From Rhodobacterales bacterium (GTDB lineage Bacteria; Pseudomonadota; Alphaproteobacteria; Rhizobiales; Stappiaceae), in NCBI GenBank assembly GCA_008107755.1, contig VIRH01000105.1:62001-126000 (forward strand): a stretch of DNA of 64,000 bases, read 5' to 3'. Position 1 is the first letter of the stretch, and each line of letters starts with the position of its first letter. The notes beneath the pieces were generated by a model that was given only the letters and a program-made list of their open reading frames with translations, did not search any database and had not been told where the DNA came from. Below, piece by piece: positions 1-8,951 of this stretch. The position numbers and the translations under genes are program-made.

Positions 1-412
1 CATGATGTTTCATTGCCGGTCGGTCATTCAGGTCCTGACGGGTGCGGACAGTGGCTGGCCGACGGCCGACCGGGACGACGGCTCCCTGCCATTGTCCTCA
101 TCCATCTCCGCCACGTGGTGGATGGTGCTGACAGGTGGGGCCGGTATCGCTTACTCGCATTATTTCGTGCCGGAGCTGTTCTACTGGCTTCTGCCTGTCG
201 CCCTGCCGCTGGTGCTGGCTCCGATCCTTGTCTGGAGCACGTCTTCGCCGGCGTTGGGACGGTTGTCCGCAAAACTCGGTCTCTTCGCCGTTCCGGCCGA
301 CCGCAGCCCGATTGCGATCGAAGCCGACATGCACACGATCCTGTCGTCGACGACTGCCGAAGAGGCGGACCTTTCCTTGCAGGAACAGATGAGCGGCGGC
401 GCCACCGCGTAA
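1..412 (+). CDS. mdoH: Glucans biosynthesis glucosyltransferase H, C-terminal end (partial)
   Basis: Only the last about 136 residues are present; the frame is open to the window edge, so the 5' end is missing. The protein is an inner-membrane glycosyltransferase that polymerises and exports the beta-glucan backbone of osmoregulated periplasmic glucans. The visible part has the family-typical stretch ending in RDDGS, followed by two hydrophobic membrane segments (around ATWWMVLTGGAGIAYSHYF and FYWLLPVALPLVLAPILVW) and a short hydrophilic cytoplasmic tail. The catalytic GT2 domain lies upstream of the window. A strong hairpin with a T run directly follows the stop codon. The family call rests on recognised C-terminal sequence only. 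Confidence 0.8.
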   Translation, partial: MMFHCRSVIQVLTGADSGWPTADRDDGSLPLSSSISATWWMVLTGGAGIAYSHYFVPELFYWLLPVALPLVLAPILVWSTSSPALGRLSAKLGLFAVPADRSPIAIEADMHTILSSTTAEEADLSLQEQMSGGATA

Positions 413-442
413 TCGATAATTTAATCAGGTAAAAATTGAGAG

Positions 443-470
443 CGGCCGGATCAGTGCATCCGGCCGTTTT
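443..470 (+). terminator. Rho-independent terminator of mdoH
   Basis: A perfect 9-bp stem (CGGCCGGAT / ATCCGGCCG) with a 6-nt loop is followed by TTTT, 30 nt after the mdoH stop. The stem also encodes the last codons and stop of the convergent RHH gene, so the two transcription units overlap here. Confidence 0.85.
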
Positions 471-801
471 CCGCTTCCAGGATGCCGTCCGCATCCAGAC
501 CGGAGATCGGCAACCGTTTGTCGGCGGGCACGTCTCCCGAAAGCTGCAAGGCGAGATAGCGACCGCAGCAGACCCTCAGGAAACTGGTGAAGTTGCCAAG
601 ATCATGGCCGGCGTCGACGCTCTCGTGATGCAGCTTGGTAATCAGCTGAACAACGTTCATCCGGTCCCGCTCGCCGATTTCCTCAAGCACCTTCCAGAAG
701 AAATTCTCCAGCCGTACCGACGTCACCATTCCGTCGATACGCATCGACCTTGTCGCACTTTCCCATACGCTGGCATCGGCATCGATAAAAAGCTTACACA
801 T
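451..801 (-). CDS. Ribbon-helix-helix (RHH_4) domain protein
   Basis: About 116 residues. It carries the alphaproteobacterial RHH_4 pattern: a short N-terminal MCKLFIDAD strand, then RSMRIDGMVTSVRLENFFWKVLEEI, where the R-x-D-G-x-x-T-S-V-R-L beta strand and following helix would form the DNA-binding dimer. The C-terminal part, rich in conserved LGNFTSFLRVCCGRYL, is shared by close relatives. Start chosen at the ATG preceding CKLF because a GGAG lies 6 nt upstream; upstream in-frame starts add an unconserved extension. Convergent with mdoH. A DNA-binding role is inferred from the fold; the target is unknown. Confidence 0.75.
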   Translation of the reverse strand: MCKLFIDADASVWESATRSMRIDGMVTSVRLENFFWKVLEEIGERDRMNVVQLITKLHHESVDAGHDLGNFTSFLRVCCGRYLALQLSGDVPADKRLPISGLDADGILEAENGRMH

Positions 802-1022
802 CAGCATCTCCAGCAAGAGCACTGGCTCAGTATAGGATGAATGTTCGTCGAAGGGCACGCGTTGATGCGGCCCCCAAACTCATCAAAAAATCCGCCTGGG
901 CTCCGGGTTGGAGCTCAGGCGGCCACCGAAGACTTCCGGAGACTTGTCGAGTGGGAATGCTCCGGGAGCGCGCGGCAAGTAGATTGCGGCCCCCTGCCCG
1001 GAAGATCCGCAATCTCGGCGTC

Positions 1023-1613
1023 TCAGGCGGCGGCCCGAGCTTGCGCGCCGGTCAGCACCGCGTTGAACTGTGAAAGCCATGCCGGATGCGCCGGCCATGC
1101 GGGAGCTGTAACCAGATTGCCATCGGTCACCGCGCCGTCGATGGCGATATCGGCATAGGTGGCGCCGGCAAGCTCGACCTCGGGCCGGCAGGCCGGGTAA
1201 GCCGAAACGGTGCGTCCTTCGATGCATTTGGCGGCGGTCAGGATCTGGGCGCCATGGCAGATGGCGGCAACGGGCTTGTCCTCGCTCATGAAGTGATTGA
1301 CCGCCTCAAGCACGCCGGCTTCCATCCTGAGATATTCCGGCGCCCGCCCACCGGGGATCACCAGAGCATCATAGGACGCGACATCAATCTCGGCGAAGGT
1401 CGCATTCAGGGTGAAATTGTGGCCCCGCTTCTCCGAGTAGGTCTGATCGCCCTCAAAGTCGTGGATGCAGGTCGCTACACTGTCGCCGGCTTTCTTGCCC
1501 GGACAGACCGCATCGACCTCGTAACCCATTGCCAGGAGCGTCTGGAAAGGGACGATGGTTTCATAGTCTTCGGTGAAATCGCCGGTGATCATCAGGATCT
1601 TCTTCGCACTCAT
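1023..1613 (-). CDS. DJ-1/PfpI family protein
   Basis: 196 residues, full length for a single-domain DJ-1/PfpI protein. The N-terminal [14 protein letters not shown] strand-loop carries the conserved acidic residue, and the nucleophile elbow AICHGAQIL places the reactive Cys at 119 and His at 120. [13 protein letters not shown] is also typical. Family members include glutathione-independent glyoxalases/deglycases, proteases and stress chaperones; this sequence alone does not say which. A GAGG ribosome-binding site precedes the ATG. It is downstream of the aldolase/dioxygenase operon on the same strand, but a terminator hairpin (1764-1791) lies between, so it is probably transcribed separately. 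Confidence 0.85.
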   Translation of the reverse strand: MSAKKILMITGDFTEDYETIVPFQTLLAMGYEVDAVCPGKKAGDSVATCIHDFEGDQTYSEKRGHNFTLNATFAEIDVASYDALVIPGGRAPEYLRMEAGVLEAVNHFMSEDKPVAAICHGAQILTAAKCIEGRTVSAYPACRPEVELAGATYADIAIDGAVTDGNLVTAPAWPAHPAWLSQFNAVLTGAQARAAA

Positions 1614-1763
1614 GCTTCAAACCTCCCTCAGCAGAATTCGCGAGAGGAAAAGCGTAACAGGCGTCGAGGTAGAGCAGGTATTACGCGGATACTACAAGTA
1701 GAATTGGCACTCGGCGACCGCAATATTATCCGCGGCGGCGCGCTTTCCGGCAATAAAAGCAGA

Positions 1764-1791
1764 AAAGGCGGATGCGCCAGCATCCGCCTTT
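1764..1791 (-). terminator. Terminator after the class II aldolase gene
   Basis: A perfect 12-bp stem (AAAGGCGGATGC / GCATCCGCCTTT) with a 4-nt loop, followed on the minus strand by TTTTCTGCTTTTATT. It lies 15 nt past the aldolase stop and separates that operon from the DJ-1 gene. Confidence 0.85.
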
Positions 1792-1806
1792 CCCTTCTTG
1801 TTCGTC

Positions 1807-2574
1807 CTAATCGCGGAAATCGGGCTGTGTCCGATCGAGTTCCCGTTTCCAGTAATCGAAATGCGAATATCCCATCCCTACGTAAGGTTCCCACTCCGCT
1901 GCCGTCTTGGCGGCCAGATTGTCGGACATGATGGCGAGCGGTTGTCCGGCGCCATAGGCCTTCAGCAGGGTTTCCGCCGCACGCTCGAAAAAGTAGAGGT
2001 GCTCGAACGCTTCGGGAATGGTTTCCGCGGCAACCGAAACACCGTGATTGCCCATGATCAGGATCGGCTTGTCGCCGAGCGTTTCGGCAATCCGGAGACC
2101 TTCCTCAGTCGCATCCGCCATGCCGCCAAAGTCGAGATCCATCGCCACCTTGCCGAAGAAGCGCGCGGTGTTGAGATCGATGGGTTTCATCGACGGGTCC
2201 TGAAGCGTCGCCAGGGTCGTCGCGTTGGGCGGATGGCAATGGAAAAGGACCTTTGCCTTCGGATTGGAGCGATGCACCGTGCCGTGGATGCACCAGGCAG
2301 AAGGGTCCGGCGCATCGGGCCCATCCATGACGCCATCGTCATGAGCATCCAGAAACAGCAGATCACTCGCCCGGATTTCGGCGAAATGCCGCCACTTCGG
2401 GTTCATGAGAAATTTCGAACCGTCTTCCGAAACCGCCGCACTGAAATGATTGCCAACGGATTCGTGCCAGCCGAAGACGACCGCCAGGCGAAAGGCCGCG
2501 GCAAGATCTTCCCGCAGCGCCTGCTCGTTCTGGCGCTGCGCCGGTATTGATGCCAAATCTGTCACGTTGCTCAT
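1807..2574 (-). CDS. Class II aldolase/adducin family protein
   Basis: 255 residues. Class II aldolases use a divalent metal bound by three histidines to cleave or form C-C bonds, or act as decarboxylases/epimerases. Visible metal-site elements are FHCHPPNA (H-x-H) and the downstream NHGVSV histidine; GNHFSAAV matches the family N-terminal substrate-phosphate loop region (usually GN.S.R). The start codon overlaps the stop of the upstream dioxygenase gene by 4 nt (ATGA), so the two are translationally coupled and probably act in one pathway: oxygenase hydroxylation followed by retro-aldol cleavage is a reasonable inference. The substrate cannot be named from the sequence. Confidence 0.85.
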   Translation of the reverse strand: MSNVTDLASIPAQRQNEQALREDLAAAFRLAVVFGWHESVGNHFSAAVSEDGSKFLMNPKWRHFAEIRASDLLFLDAHDDGVMDGPDAPDPSAWCIHGTVHRSNPKAKVLFHCHPPNATTLATLQDPSMKPIDLNTARFFGKVAMDLDFGGMADATEEGLRIAETLGDKPILIMGNHGVSVAAETIPEAFEHLYFFERAAETLLKAYGAGQPLAIMSDNLAAKTAAEWEPYVGMGYSHFDYWKRELDRTQPDFRD

Positions 2575-3701
2575 TTGAAACGGCCTTCGCCGGACAGCAC
2601 ACGGAAGGTGGAGCGCAACTCGCCGCGGTCGGTGTAGCAGCCATGCAGGTGCCTCTGGCCGCTGGTGGCCGAATAGGCCTCACGACCGTGGACGATGCGG
2701 TGATTGTCGAACACGATACATTCGCCGCCGTTCAAATGGAACCGCATCAGGTATTTCGCATCGCGCATCATCTTCCCGAAGCGGCAGAATGCTGGATAGT
2801 ACCGGTCCAGATAGTCCTGCGGCATGTCGAAGATATCCGCGTGATGCTGGCTGATCGTCACACCCGAGATGTTGCCGTACTCGTCAAGCTCGATAACGCG
2901 CTGGCGCGAGCGCATGTCGAAGGACTCATGCTCGCAATAGTAGGGCACGTCAGTCGCGACAAGCAGGTCGAAGTCCTCCGGATAGGCTTTGCGGAAATCT
3001 TCCGCGACCGCAATCGCGTCGACGAAGATGCTGTTGCCGCCGTCCACGGTGTTCGCGCGGCAATGCAGAAACTGCACGCCAGGCGCAAGGTCTTCATCGG
3101 GCAGATCTGTGTGAAGCGGCAGCGCCTTGGAGGTGTACGCCAGGTTGGTCGGCTTGATGTGGGTCTTCACCTCAAAATCGAGACCGAAATAGCTCGGCCG
3201 CACATGGCCGATCAGGCTGGCCGTATCAAGCAGCGCGGCATCCGTGTCTGGAAGGCCCGTCAAAAGAGCAACGCCGTCGGTCAGCATGGCCCGCGTCCAT
3301 TCCAGGACATTTGCCTTGTCGGCAACGAGATCGTCATAGGCAAAGCGCGCGATCTTGGCGTAATGGTCGCCGTACCAGGGAACGCGTGGCAGGTTGGCAA
3401 TGTCCGGCCGCTTCTCGCCCTTGGCATAGGCGGACAGAAACTTGAGCGGCAACCGCGTGATGTGGTTTGAATCGGCCCACGAAATCTCCAGATCGCCTGC
3501 GGAAATCGCTGCCGAGCGAGCCTTTGGGGCGGTGTCCATGCCGAAGACGTCGAACACCCGCTCCCGGGTCTCCGGATCAAAGGACGTCGGGCAGTTGTCG
3601 CGCAGCCAGTAGTAATTGAAATAGGCGGTCTCGCCGTTTGCCAGCGGCACATCCAACCCATTGTCACGCAGAAGAACGCCCGTCTCGCCGGTTCCTAGCA
3701 T
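2571..3701 (-). CDS. Gamma-butyrobetaine hydroxylase-like Fe(II)/2-oxoglutarate dioxygenase (TauD/TfdA family)
   Basis: About 376 residues in two domains. The N-terminal DUF971-like domain has the signature YYWLRDNCP, but the usual C-x-C-x-x-C zinc pattern is reduced to a single Cys. The C-terminal TauD/TfdA domain has the iron motif LHTDLP (H-x-D) and the distal His with the 2-oxoglutarate Arg in FDNHRIVHGRE. Start chosen at the ATG before LGTGETG because AAAGGA lies about 6 nt upstream; an upstream TTG would add nine residues. Relatives act on gamma-butyrobetaine or trimethyllysine. First gene of a dioxygenase-aldolase operon, divergent from the LysR gene, with repeated TTAACTTAA motifs just upstream of its ribosome-binding site. 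Confidence 0.87.
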   Translation of the reverse strand: MLGTGETGVLLRDNGLDVPLANGETAYFNYYWLRDNCPTSFDPETRERVFDVFGMDTAPKARSAAISAGDLEISWADSNHITRLPLKFLSAYAKGEKRPDIANLPRVPWYGDHYAKIARFAYDDLVADKANVLEWTRAMLTDGVALLTGLPDTDAALLDTASLIGHVRPSYFGLDFEVKTHIKPTNLAYTSKALPLHTDLPDEDLAPGVQFLHCRANTVDGGNSIFVDAIAVAEDFRKAYPEDFDLLVATDVPYYCEHESFDMRSRQRVIELDEYGNISGVTISQHHADIFDMPQDYLDRYYPAFCRFGKMMRDAKYLMRFHLNGGECIVFDNHRIVHGREAYSATSGQRHLHGCYTDRGELRSTFRVLSGEGRFK

Positions 3702-3710
3702 GTTTTTGTC

Positions 3711-3726
3711 CTTTAACTTAACTTTC
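3711..3726. promoter_or_regulatory. TTAACTTAA motif upstream of the dioxygenase gene
   Basis: CTTTAACTTAACTTTC sits immediately upstream of the dioxygenase ribosome-binding site. The core TTAACTT(AA) recurs in the inverted repeat at 3831-3861 in front of the divergent LysR gene. A shared LysR-type binding motif is inferred from the repetition and location. Confidence 0.4.
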
Positions 3727-3830
3727 AACTCGCTTTCGCGTCATGACCGGAAATGTCATCAACTATCCGGCATCCATGCGCTTTTCGAGAAACTGCTCTT
3801 GAACCGCTGATTTGAAAAGGCGATAAAAAC

Positions 3831-3861
3831 ACAAGTTAACTTAAGCCTGGACTTAACTTGT
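3831..3861. promoter_or_regulatory. Inverted repeat, candidate LysR operator
   Basis: Arms ACAAGTTAA (3831-3839) and TTAACTTGT (3853-3861) form a perfect 9-bp inverted repeat with a 13-nt spacer, overlapping the GTG start of the LysR gene. AAGTTAACTT within the left arm is itself palindromic. Location between divergent regulator and target operon is where an autoregulating LysR protein would bind; this is inference. Confidence 0.5.
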
Positions 3862-4771
3862 GAATGTATCCCGCCGCCTGCCTCCGTTGCGCCTTCTGTC
3901 GGTTTTCGAGACGGTTCAGCGCGCCGGCAGCCCGAAATCCGCGGCCGGAGAGCTGAATGTCTCGCTCTCTGCCGTCAGCCAGTCCCTCCGCCAACTGGAA
4001 GAACATATCGGCACCGCCCTGTTCGACAGAAGCACCCGCCCTGCGCGCCTGACGGCCGCCGGCGAGATCCTGCTGAAGGCTGTTCTGGAGAACCGCGCCC
4101 GCCTGACCGAGGCGCTCGATGACATCCGCGCCCTTGGCGAAATGGGCGGCGCCTCCGTGCGGGTGGCCTGCACCATCGGCTTTGCCACACACTGGCTGAT
4201 GCCGCGCCTGGAGGCCTTCTATGTCGATCATCCGGACGTCGCCGTAAACGTCGAAACGACCCCCCAGGAGGTTCCCCGCCTGGGGCCGGGCACGGATATC
4301 GCGATGCGTTATGGCGACGGGCACTGGGACGACGGCACGGTGGAACTGCTTTTTCACGAGGAAGTCGAGCCGGTCTGCGCGCCGGCGATCGCGGAGCGCA
4401 TTGCAAGGGACGGCGGAAGCCTGGCCTCCGCATTCCTGATCCACGTCGATTTTTCCGACCCGCGCTGGATCACCTGGACGGACTATCTGTCCGCGACATC
4501 CCAGCAGGCGGCAGGGTCCGCCAAGGGTCTGAGGTTCTCGAATTATGTGCAGGCTGCGCAGGCCGCCCTTTCCGGCCACGGTGTCATGCTTGGCTGGCGC
4601 GCGATCACCGGCGAAAACGTCAAAAAAGGCCTGCTGGTCCCGGCAGGCCTGCCCCCCTTGCAGCCCGGAAACGCCTACTACGCGGTCCGGTCCCACCGGA
4701 GCCGCAACGGGGAAACGGCAAGCCTTGTCGTGGACTGGTTGAAGGATGCGGCACGGCGCGAGCGCTCCTGA
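3860..4771 (+). CDS. LysR-family transcriptional regulator (GcvA-like)
   Basis: 303 residues. N-terminal winged helix-turn-helix (residues about 5-65) with the hallmark SPKSAAGELNVSLSAVSQSL and LEEHIGTALFDR; the rest is a LysR substrate-binding domain (RVACTIGFATHWLMPRL, ending in RSHRSRNGETASLVVDWL, a typical GcvA-subgroup C-terminus). GTG start: no in-frame ATG is available near the N-terminus, and the conserved RLPPLRLLSVFE begins a few codons later. No clear Shine-Dalgarno is visible. Divergent from the dioxygenase-aldolase operon 158 bp away, hence its likely regulator; the inducer is unknown. Confidence 0.88.
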   Translation: MNVSRRLPPLRLLSVFETVQRAGSPKSAAGELNVSLSAVSQSLRQLEEHIGTALFDRSTRPARLTAAGEILLKAVLENRARLTEALDDIRALGEMGGASVRVACTIGFATHWLMPRLEAFYVDHPDVAVNVETTPQEVPRLGPGTDIAMRYGDGHWDDGTVELLFHEEVEPVCAPAIAERIARDGGSLASAFLIHVDFSDPRWITWTDYLSATSQQAAGSAKGLRFSNYVQAAQAALSGHGVMLGWRAITGENVKKGLLVPAGLPPLQPGNAYYAVRSHRSRNGETASLVVDWLKDAARRERS

Positions 4772-4893
4772 CCTGCTCGCGCACGGTACCACCAGGAAAC
4801 CTCGGCTCACATCCTGCAATGAGGCCGAAGCACCAATGGAAGCACCCAAACCCGCGCTCGACGCGGGACGCCTTCAAGGCGAGGCGATTTCCC

Positions 4894-6030
4894 CTACCGC
4901 TCATCGCCGAAGTAGCGCACGCGCAATTCCTCGATCAATTCGTCTTCATGCGCCGTCAGCAGTTCCAGCGTCATCGGCCGGGTCCAGGGGCTGTCGTGCG
5001 CCAGGCCGAAGCCGTATTTGTCCGGCTCGAAGATGGGGCCGACGACGTCGACATTTTCGCGCGGATTGACATGGGAATAGTATTCCAGAACCGGCGCGTC
5101 TCCGACGACCGCATCTATTGTGCCGTCGTGAAGTGCGCTGACCGCGCTGTCGATATCGTCGAATTCCTCGAAAGACCAGCCTGATGCTTCGGCGTGCTCC
5201 TGGGCAACACTCCCGGCAAAGACACCGATCATCTTGCCGGGAAGATCGTTGGCATTGCTGATCTGATTGGTCAGCGAAAGGGTTGTCATGACGCTTGTCA
5301 CCGACGAGGTGACATAGGCCATGACGGCAATGCCGCACACGAGCCAGAGCGCCTGCCAGATGCGCCCCGGCCAGCCGAACAGGTTCTTGCGCGACGGCGA
5401 CCTGCCCGAGGTGACGACGGACATCACCGAATAGAAACTCTCCGAAACACCTTCCGGCCAGCCCCTGGGGAAGTTCTTGTCGAACCGGCGGTCGAAAAAG
5501 GTCATCAGCGCCGTCGCGACGACGATGACGAGCGCCAGCCAGCCGTAGGCCCGGAGATAGCCGGAGTCGCTGAGGCCCGTCAGAATTTCCGAAAAGCTTG
5601 CACCGCGTGTCTCGGGCACCAGTATCCGAAGGCCCGCATCAAACCATGGCTGGGTAAAGTCGATCCGGTCCGCCCGCTTGCGCGTGATCGTCAGATTGGT
5701 GACGGCAACGCCGATCTCCTGATTGGCCGTGGCATCGACCAGTTCGCGGATGTTGGTGAAAGGCCGATACTCGTACGGGATGGCGTTCTTTTCCGCCAGC
5801 GCTTCCCATAGGTCAATCGCCATACCCCTATAGGTGCCCTCCTCTTCGCCCTTCATGACGAAGGGCGGGCTGACATAAAGCCCGACGGTGACCGGCTCGG
5901 TCGAAACGCCCTCCTCCGGATCCGTCGCACCGCCGGCTTCCTGACCATTGGCAGGCGAGAGTGCGAACACAGGAAGCAAGATCAGCAGAAGTGAAAGTGA
6001 CTTGGCAATCATTCTCGGCATAACAGGCAT
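4894..6030 (-). CDS. GluR0-like periplasmic ligand-binding ion channel
   Basis: 378 residues. Signal peptide (about 1-30), then a periplasmic-binding domain split in two: lobe S1 (about 46-145, with VTVGLYVSPPFV and RADRIDFTQPWFDAG) and S2 (about 255-370). Between them are a transmembrane helix (162-179), a re-entrant pore-loop-like segment (198-212), and a second helix (221-245) ending in AYVTSSVTSVMTTL, resembling the conserved M3 motif of ionotropic glutamate receptors. This S1-TM-P-TM-S2 order is that of bacterial GluR0. The potassium filter GYG is replaced by GRS in VVTSGRSPS, so potassium selectivity is doubtful. No transporter genes flank it. Confidence 0.8.
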   Translation of the reverse strand: MPVMPRMIAKSLSLLLILLPVFALSPANGQEAGGATDPEEGVSTEPVTVGLYVSPPFVMKGEEEGTYRGMAIDLWEALAEKNAIPYEYRPFTNIRELVDATANQEIGVAVTNLTITRKRADRIDFTQPWFDAGLRILVPETRGASFSEILTGLSDSGYLRAYGWLALVIVVATALMTFFDRRFDKNFPRGWPEGVSESFYSVMSVVTSGRSPSRKNLFGWPGRIWQALWLVCGIAVMAYVTSSVTSVMTTLSLTNQISNANDLPGKMIGVFAGSVAQEHAEASGWSFEEFDDIDSAVSALHDGTIDAVVGDAPVLEYYSHVNPRENVDVVGPIFEPDKYGFGLAHDSPWTRPMTLELLTAHEDELIEELRVRYFGDER

Positions 6031-6280
6031 CCGAAGCTTTCAGGGGAAATCTGAAGAATCATGCAGCAGATGCCTTAAAGTAAAAGCCGTCAGCAGCCCT
6101 GTGGCAACCTGGGTGGCATCCTTGGCCCGAAAGCGATCGCTACCAGTTGACCGCGGTCCTGCTGGCAATTGTCGTTGAAGCGCCTATGGCGATCCTGTCG
6201 CCCACCGCTACATCCCCCGTCTCGACGCCCCCGACGCCCGGTGGGCTTGTCGTCCGACGCTCCTGGCCTGATGGTGCGGC

Positions 6281-6415
6281 GTCATCCCCGCCCTGATCGG
6301 GGATCCAATCGTTTCCAGAGCGCTCTGTTTTGTTCGTGGCGGCGGCAGTGTACGACCACTCACCCATTGTCTCGTATAGTGAGGCCAATGGTTCCCCGAT
6401 CAGGTCGGGGATGAC
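6281..6415. repeat. 135-bp inverted-repeat element (MITE/REP-like)
   Basis: The left end GTCATCCCCGCCCTGATCGG and the right end, read as reverse complement GTCATCCCCGACCTGATCGG, match over 26 bp with two mismatches. Each end is also internally palindromic (CCTGATCGGGG type). There is no coding content between. This looks like a non-autonomous palindromic repeat of the kind scattered in alphaproteobacterial intergenic DNA; it accounts for most of the gene-free stretch 6031-6485. Copy number in the genome is not visible here. Confidence 0.7.
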
Positions 6416-6485
6416 TGCTGCAGGGCGGCGAGCGCTCAACCTTCGGCGTCAGACATGTCCTGCACTGGCGCCGCCAACAAACGCC

Positions 6486-6926
6486 CTACCGCGTGATCAC
6501 GACCCGGGTCTGGTTGCGGCCATAGCGTTGCACCAGCTTGAACAGATGCGCTGCATTGGCCGGGTGAAGGCGAATGCAGCCATGGGAGGCGGGCCGCCCA
6601 AGGCTCTTGACCGCATTGGTGCCGTGGATCGCGTAACCTCCCAGAAAGAACACCGAGTATGGCATGGGCGCCCAGTTGTACTTGCGAGAGTGCCAGTCAC
6701 GCTCCAGCCGCGTTGGCCGCCAACTGCCCGTCGGGGTCCGGAAACCCTTGCGGGCTGTGGAGACCGGCCACTTGCTGCGCAAGCGCCCGTCCACATAGAG
6801 GTAGAGCCGCTGTTCAGAGAGGTCGATCTTGGCCGTCACCCGCTGCGCCGCATCCGCAGTGCCCGCTGTTGCCGCTACAAGGAGCAAAAACGAAAAAGAA
6901 AGGCATAGCCTTTTGAGAAGGAGCAT
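6486..6926 (-). CDS. L,D-transpeptidase (YkuD domain)
   Basis: About 146 residues. Signal peptide (LLLVAATAGTADAA), then a YkuD/L,D-transpeptidase domain: KIDLSEQRLYLYVDG, TPTGSWRPTRL, YAIHGTNAVKSLGRPASHGCIRLH, with the catalytic Cys and flanking His in SHGCIRL. Such enzymes form 3-3 peptidoglycan crosslinks or attach proteins to peptidoglycan in the periplasm. Start chosen at the ATG with AGGTG 6 nt upstream rather than the GTG three codons earlier. Small, without LysM or other accessory domains. A single-gene unit. Confidence 0.9.
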   Translation of the reverse strand: MLLLKRLCLSFSFLLLVAATAGTADAAQRVTAKIDLSEQRLYLYVDGRLRSKWPVSTARKGFRTPTGSWRPTRLERDWHSRKYNWAPMPYSVFFLGGYAIHGTNAVKSLGRPASHGCIRLHPANAAHLFKLVQRYGRNQTRVVITR

Positions 6927-7103
6927 CGAAATCACCTGAATGAATACTTCAAAATGTTTTTCTATAACGCGATCAGATTAGCGCTGATATCGAGAGATAT
7001 TCAACAAAAAAAACCAAAGAAACCCTACGGAAACTCGGACGAGGACCACCTCTTCAAAAACCCTCTTGACCATGCCGGGGGCGCGATGTCATAACACCGC
7101 TCC

Positions 7104-7122
7104 GAACCGTACCGTACGGTTC
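7104..7122. promoter_or_regulatory. 19-bp palindrome, candidate TetR operator
   Basis: GAACCGTACCGTACGGTTC is a perfect 9-1-9 inverted repeat 38 bp upstream of the TetR-family start codon. Size, symmetry and position fit an autoregulatory TetR operator. Binding is inferred. Confidence 0.6.
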
Positions 7123-7160
7123 TCAAGATCCTGAAACGACGCGCCAACGAGCCAACTGAA

Positions 7161-7811
7161 ATGTCCGCCGCAGCCTATGACATCGCCACATCCCGTCCGG
7201 ATGCGGCCCCGGAATTCTCACCACGCCAGCAGGCCGTGCTGCAACACGCCCTGACGCTGCTGGTGGAAGGCGGCGAAAAAGCGCTGACCACGGCCGGTCT
7301 GGCCCGCACCGCGAGCTGCTCCAAGGAAAGCCTTTACAAGTGGTTCGGCGACCGCGATGGGCTTCTGGCCGCCGTCGTTGCCTATCAGGCGAGCCAGGTC
7401 CACTTCCCCTCAGAAGCTGGCGCGACGGCGGATGCAGAGACCTTTCGCGCCCATGTCACCGCCTTTGTGGAAGAGCTGCTCGGCGTCCTGTTTTCGGAAA
7501 CGTCGCTTGCCCTCAATCGCCTGTCCATCGGCCAGTCGAACACGAATTCGAACCGGCTCGGCCAGCTGCTGCTGGAACGGGGCAAGAACATGATTTCGGC
7601 CCGTGCGCGCACCATGCTGGAAAGCGGGCGCCGCCATGGGCTGCTGAAATACGATCACGCCGAGGACGCCTATCAGGTGCTCTACGGCCTTGCGATCCGC
7701 GACGTCCATATCCGCCTGCTTCTTGGTGCTTCTGCCAGCCCGGCGGAACGGGACCTCAAGGCGCAGGCCGAGGCGGCGGTGGATCGCTTCTACCGGCTGT
7801 TCGGAGCGTAA
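7161..7811 (+). CDS. TetR/AcrR-family transcriptional regulator
   Basis: 216 residues. The N-terminal helix-turn-helix (about 20-75) has LTTAGLARTASCSKESLYKWFGDRDGLLAAVVAYQ, a standard TetR DNA-binding motif; the helical C-terminal part would bind ligand and dimerise. A perfect 19-bp palindrome lies upstream. It precedes ilvC by 87 bp on the same strand, so cotranscription or local control of ilvC is possible, but ilvC has its own strong ribosome-binding site and no second copy of the palindrome is seen in front of it. Ligand unknown. Confidence 0.88.
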   Translation: MSAAAYDIATSRPDAAPEFSPRQQAVLQHALTLLVEGGEKALTTAGLARTASCSKESLYKWFGDRDGLLAAVVAYQASQVHFPSEAGATADAETFRAHVTAFVEELLGVLFSETSLALNRLSIGQSNTNSNRLGQLLLERGKNMISARARTMLESGRRHGLLKYDHAEDAYQVLYGLAIRDVHIRLLLGASASPAERDLKAQAEAAVDRFYRLFGA

Positions 7812-7826
7812 TGCCCCAACGGCTGA

Positions 7827-8918
<1,092 letters not shown>

Positions 8919-8951
8919 TGCTGATCGACACAGATCGATGAAGCTAAACAG

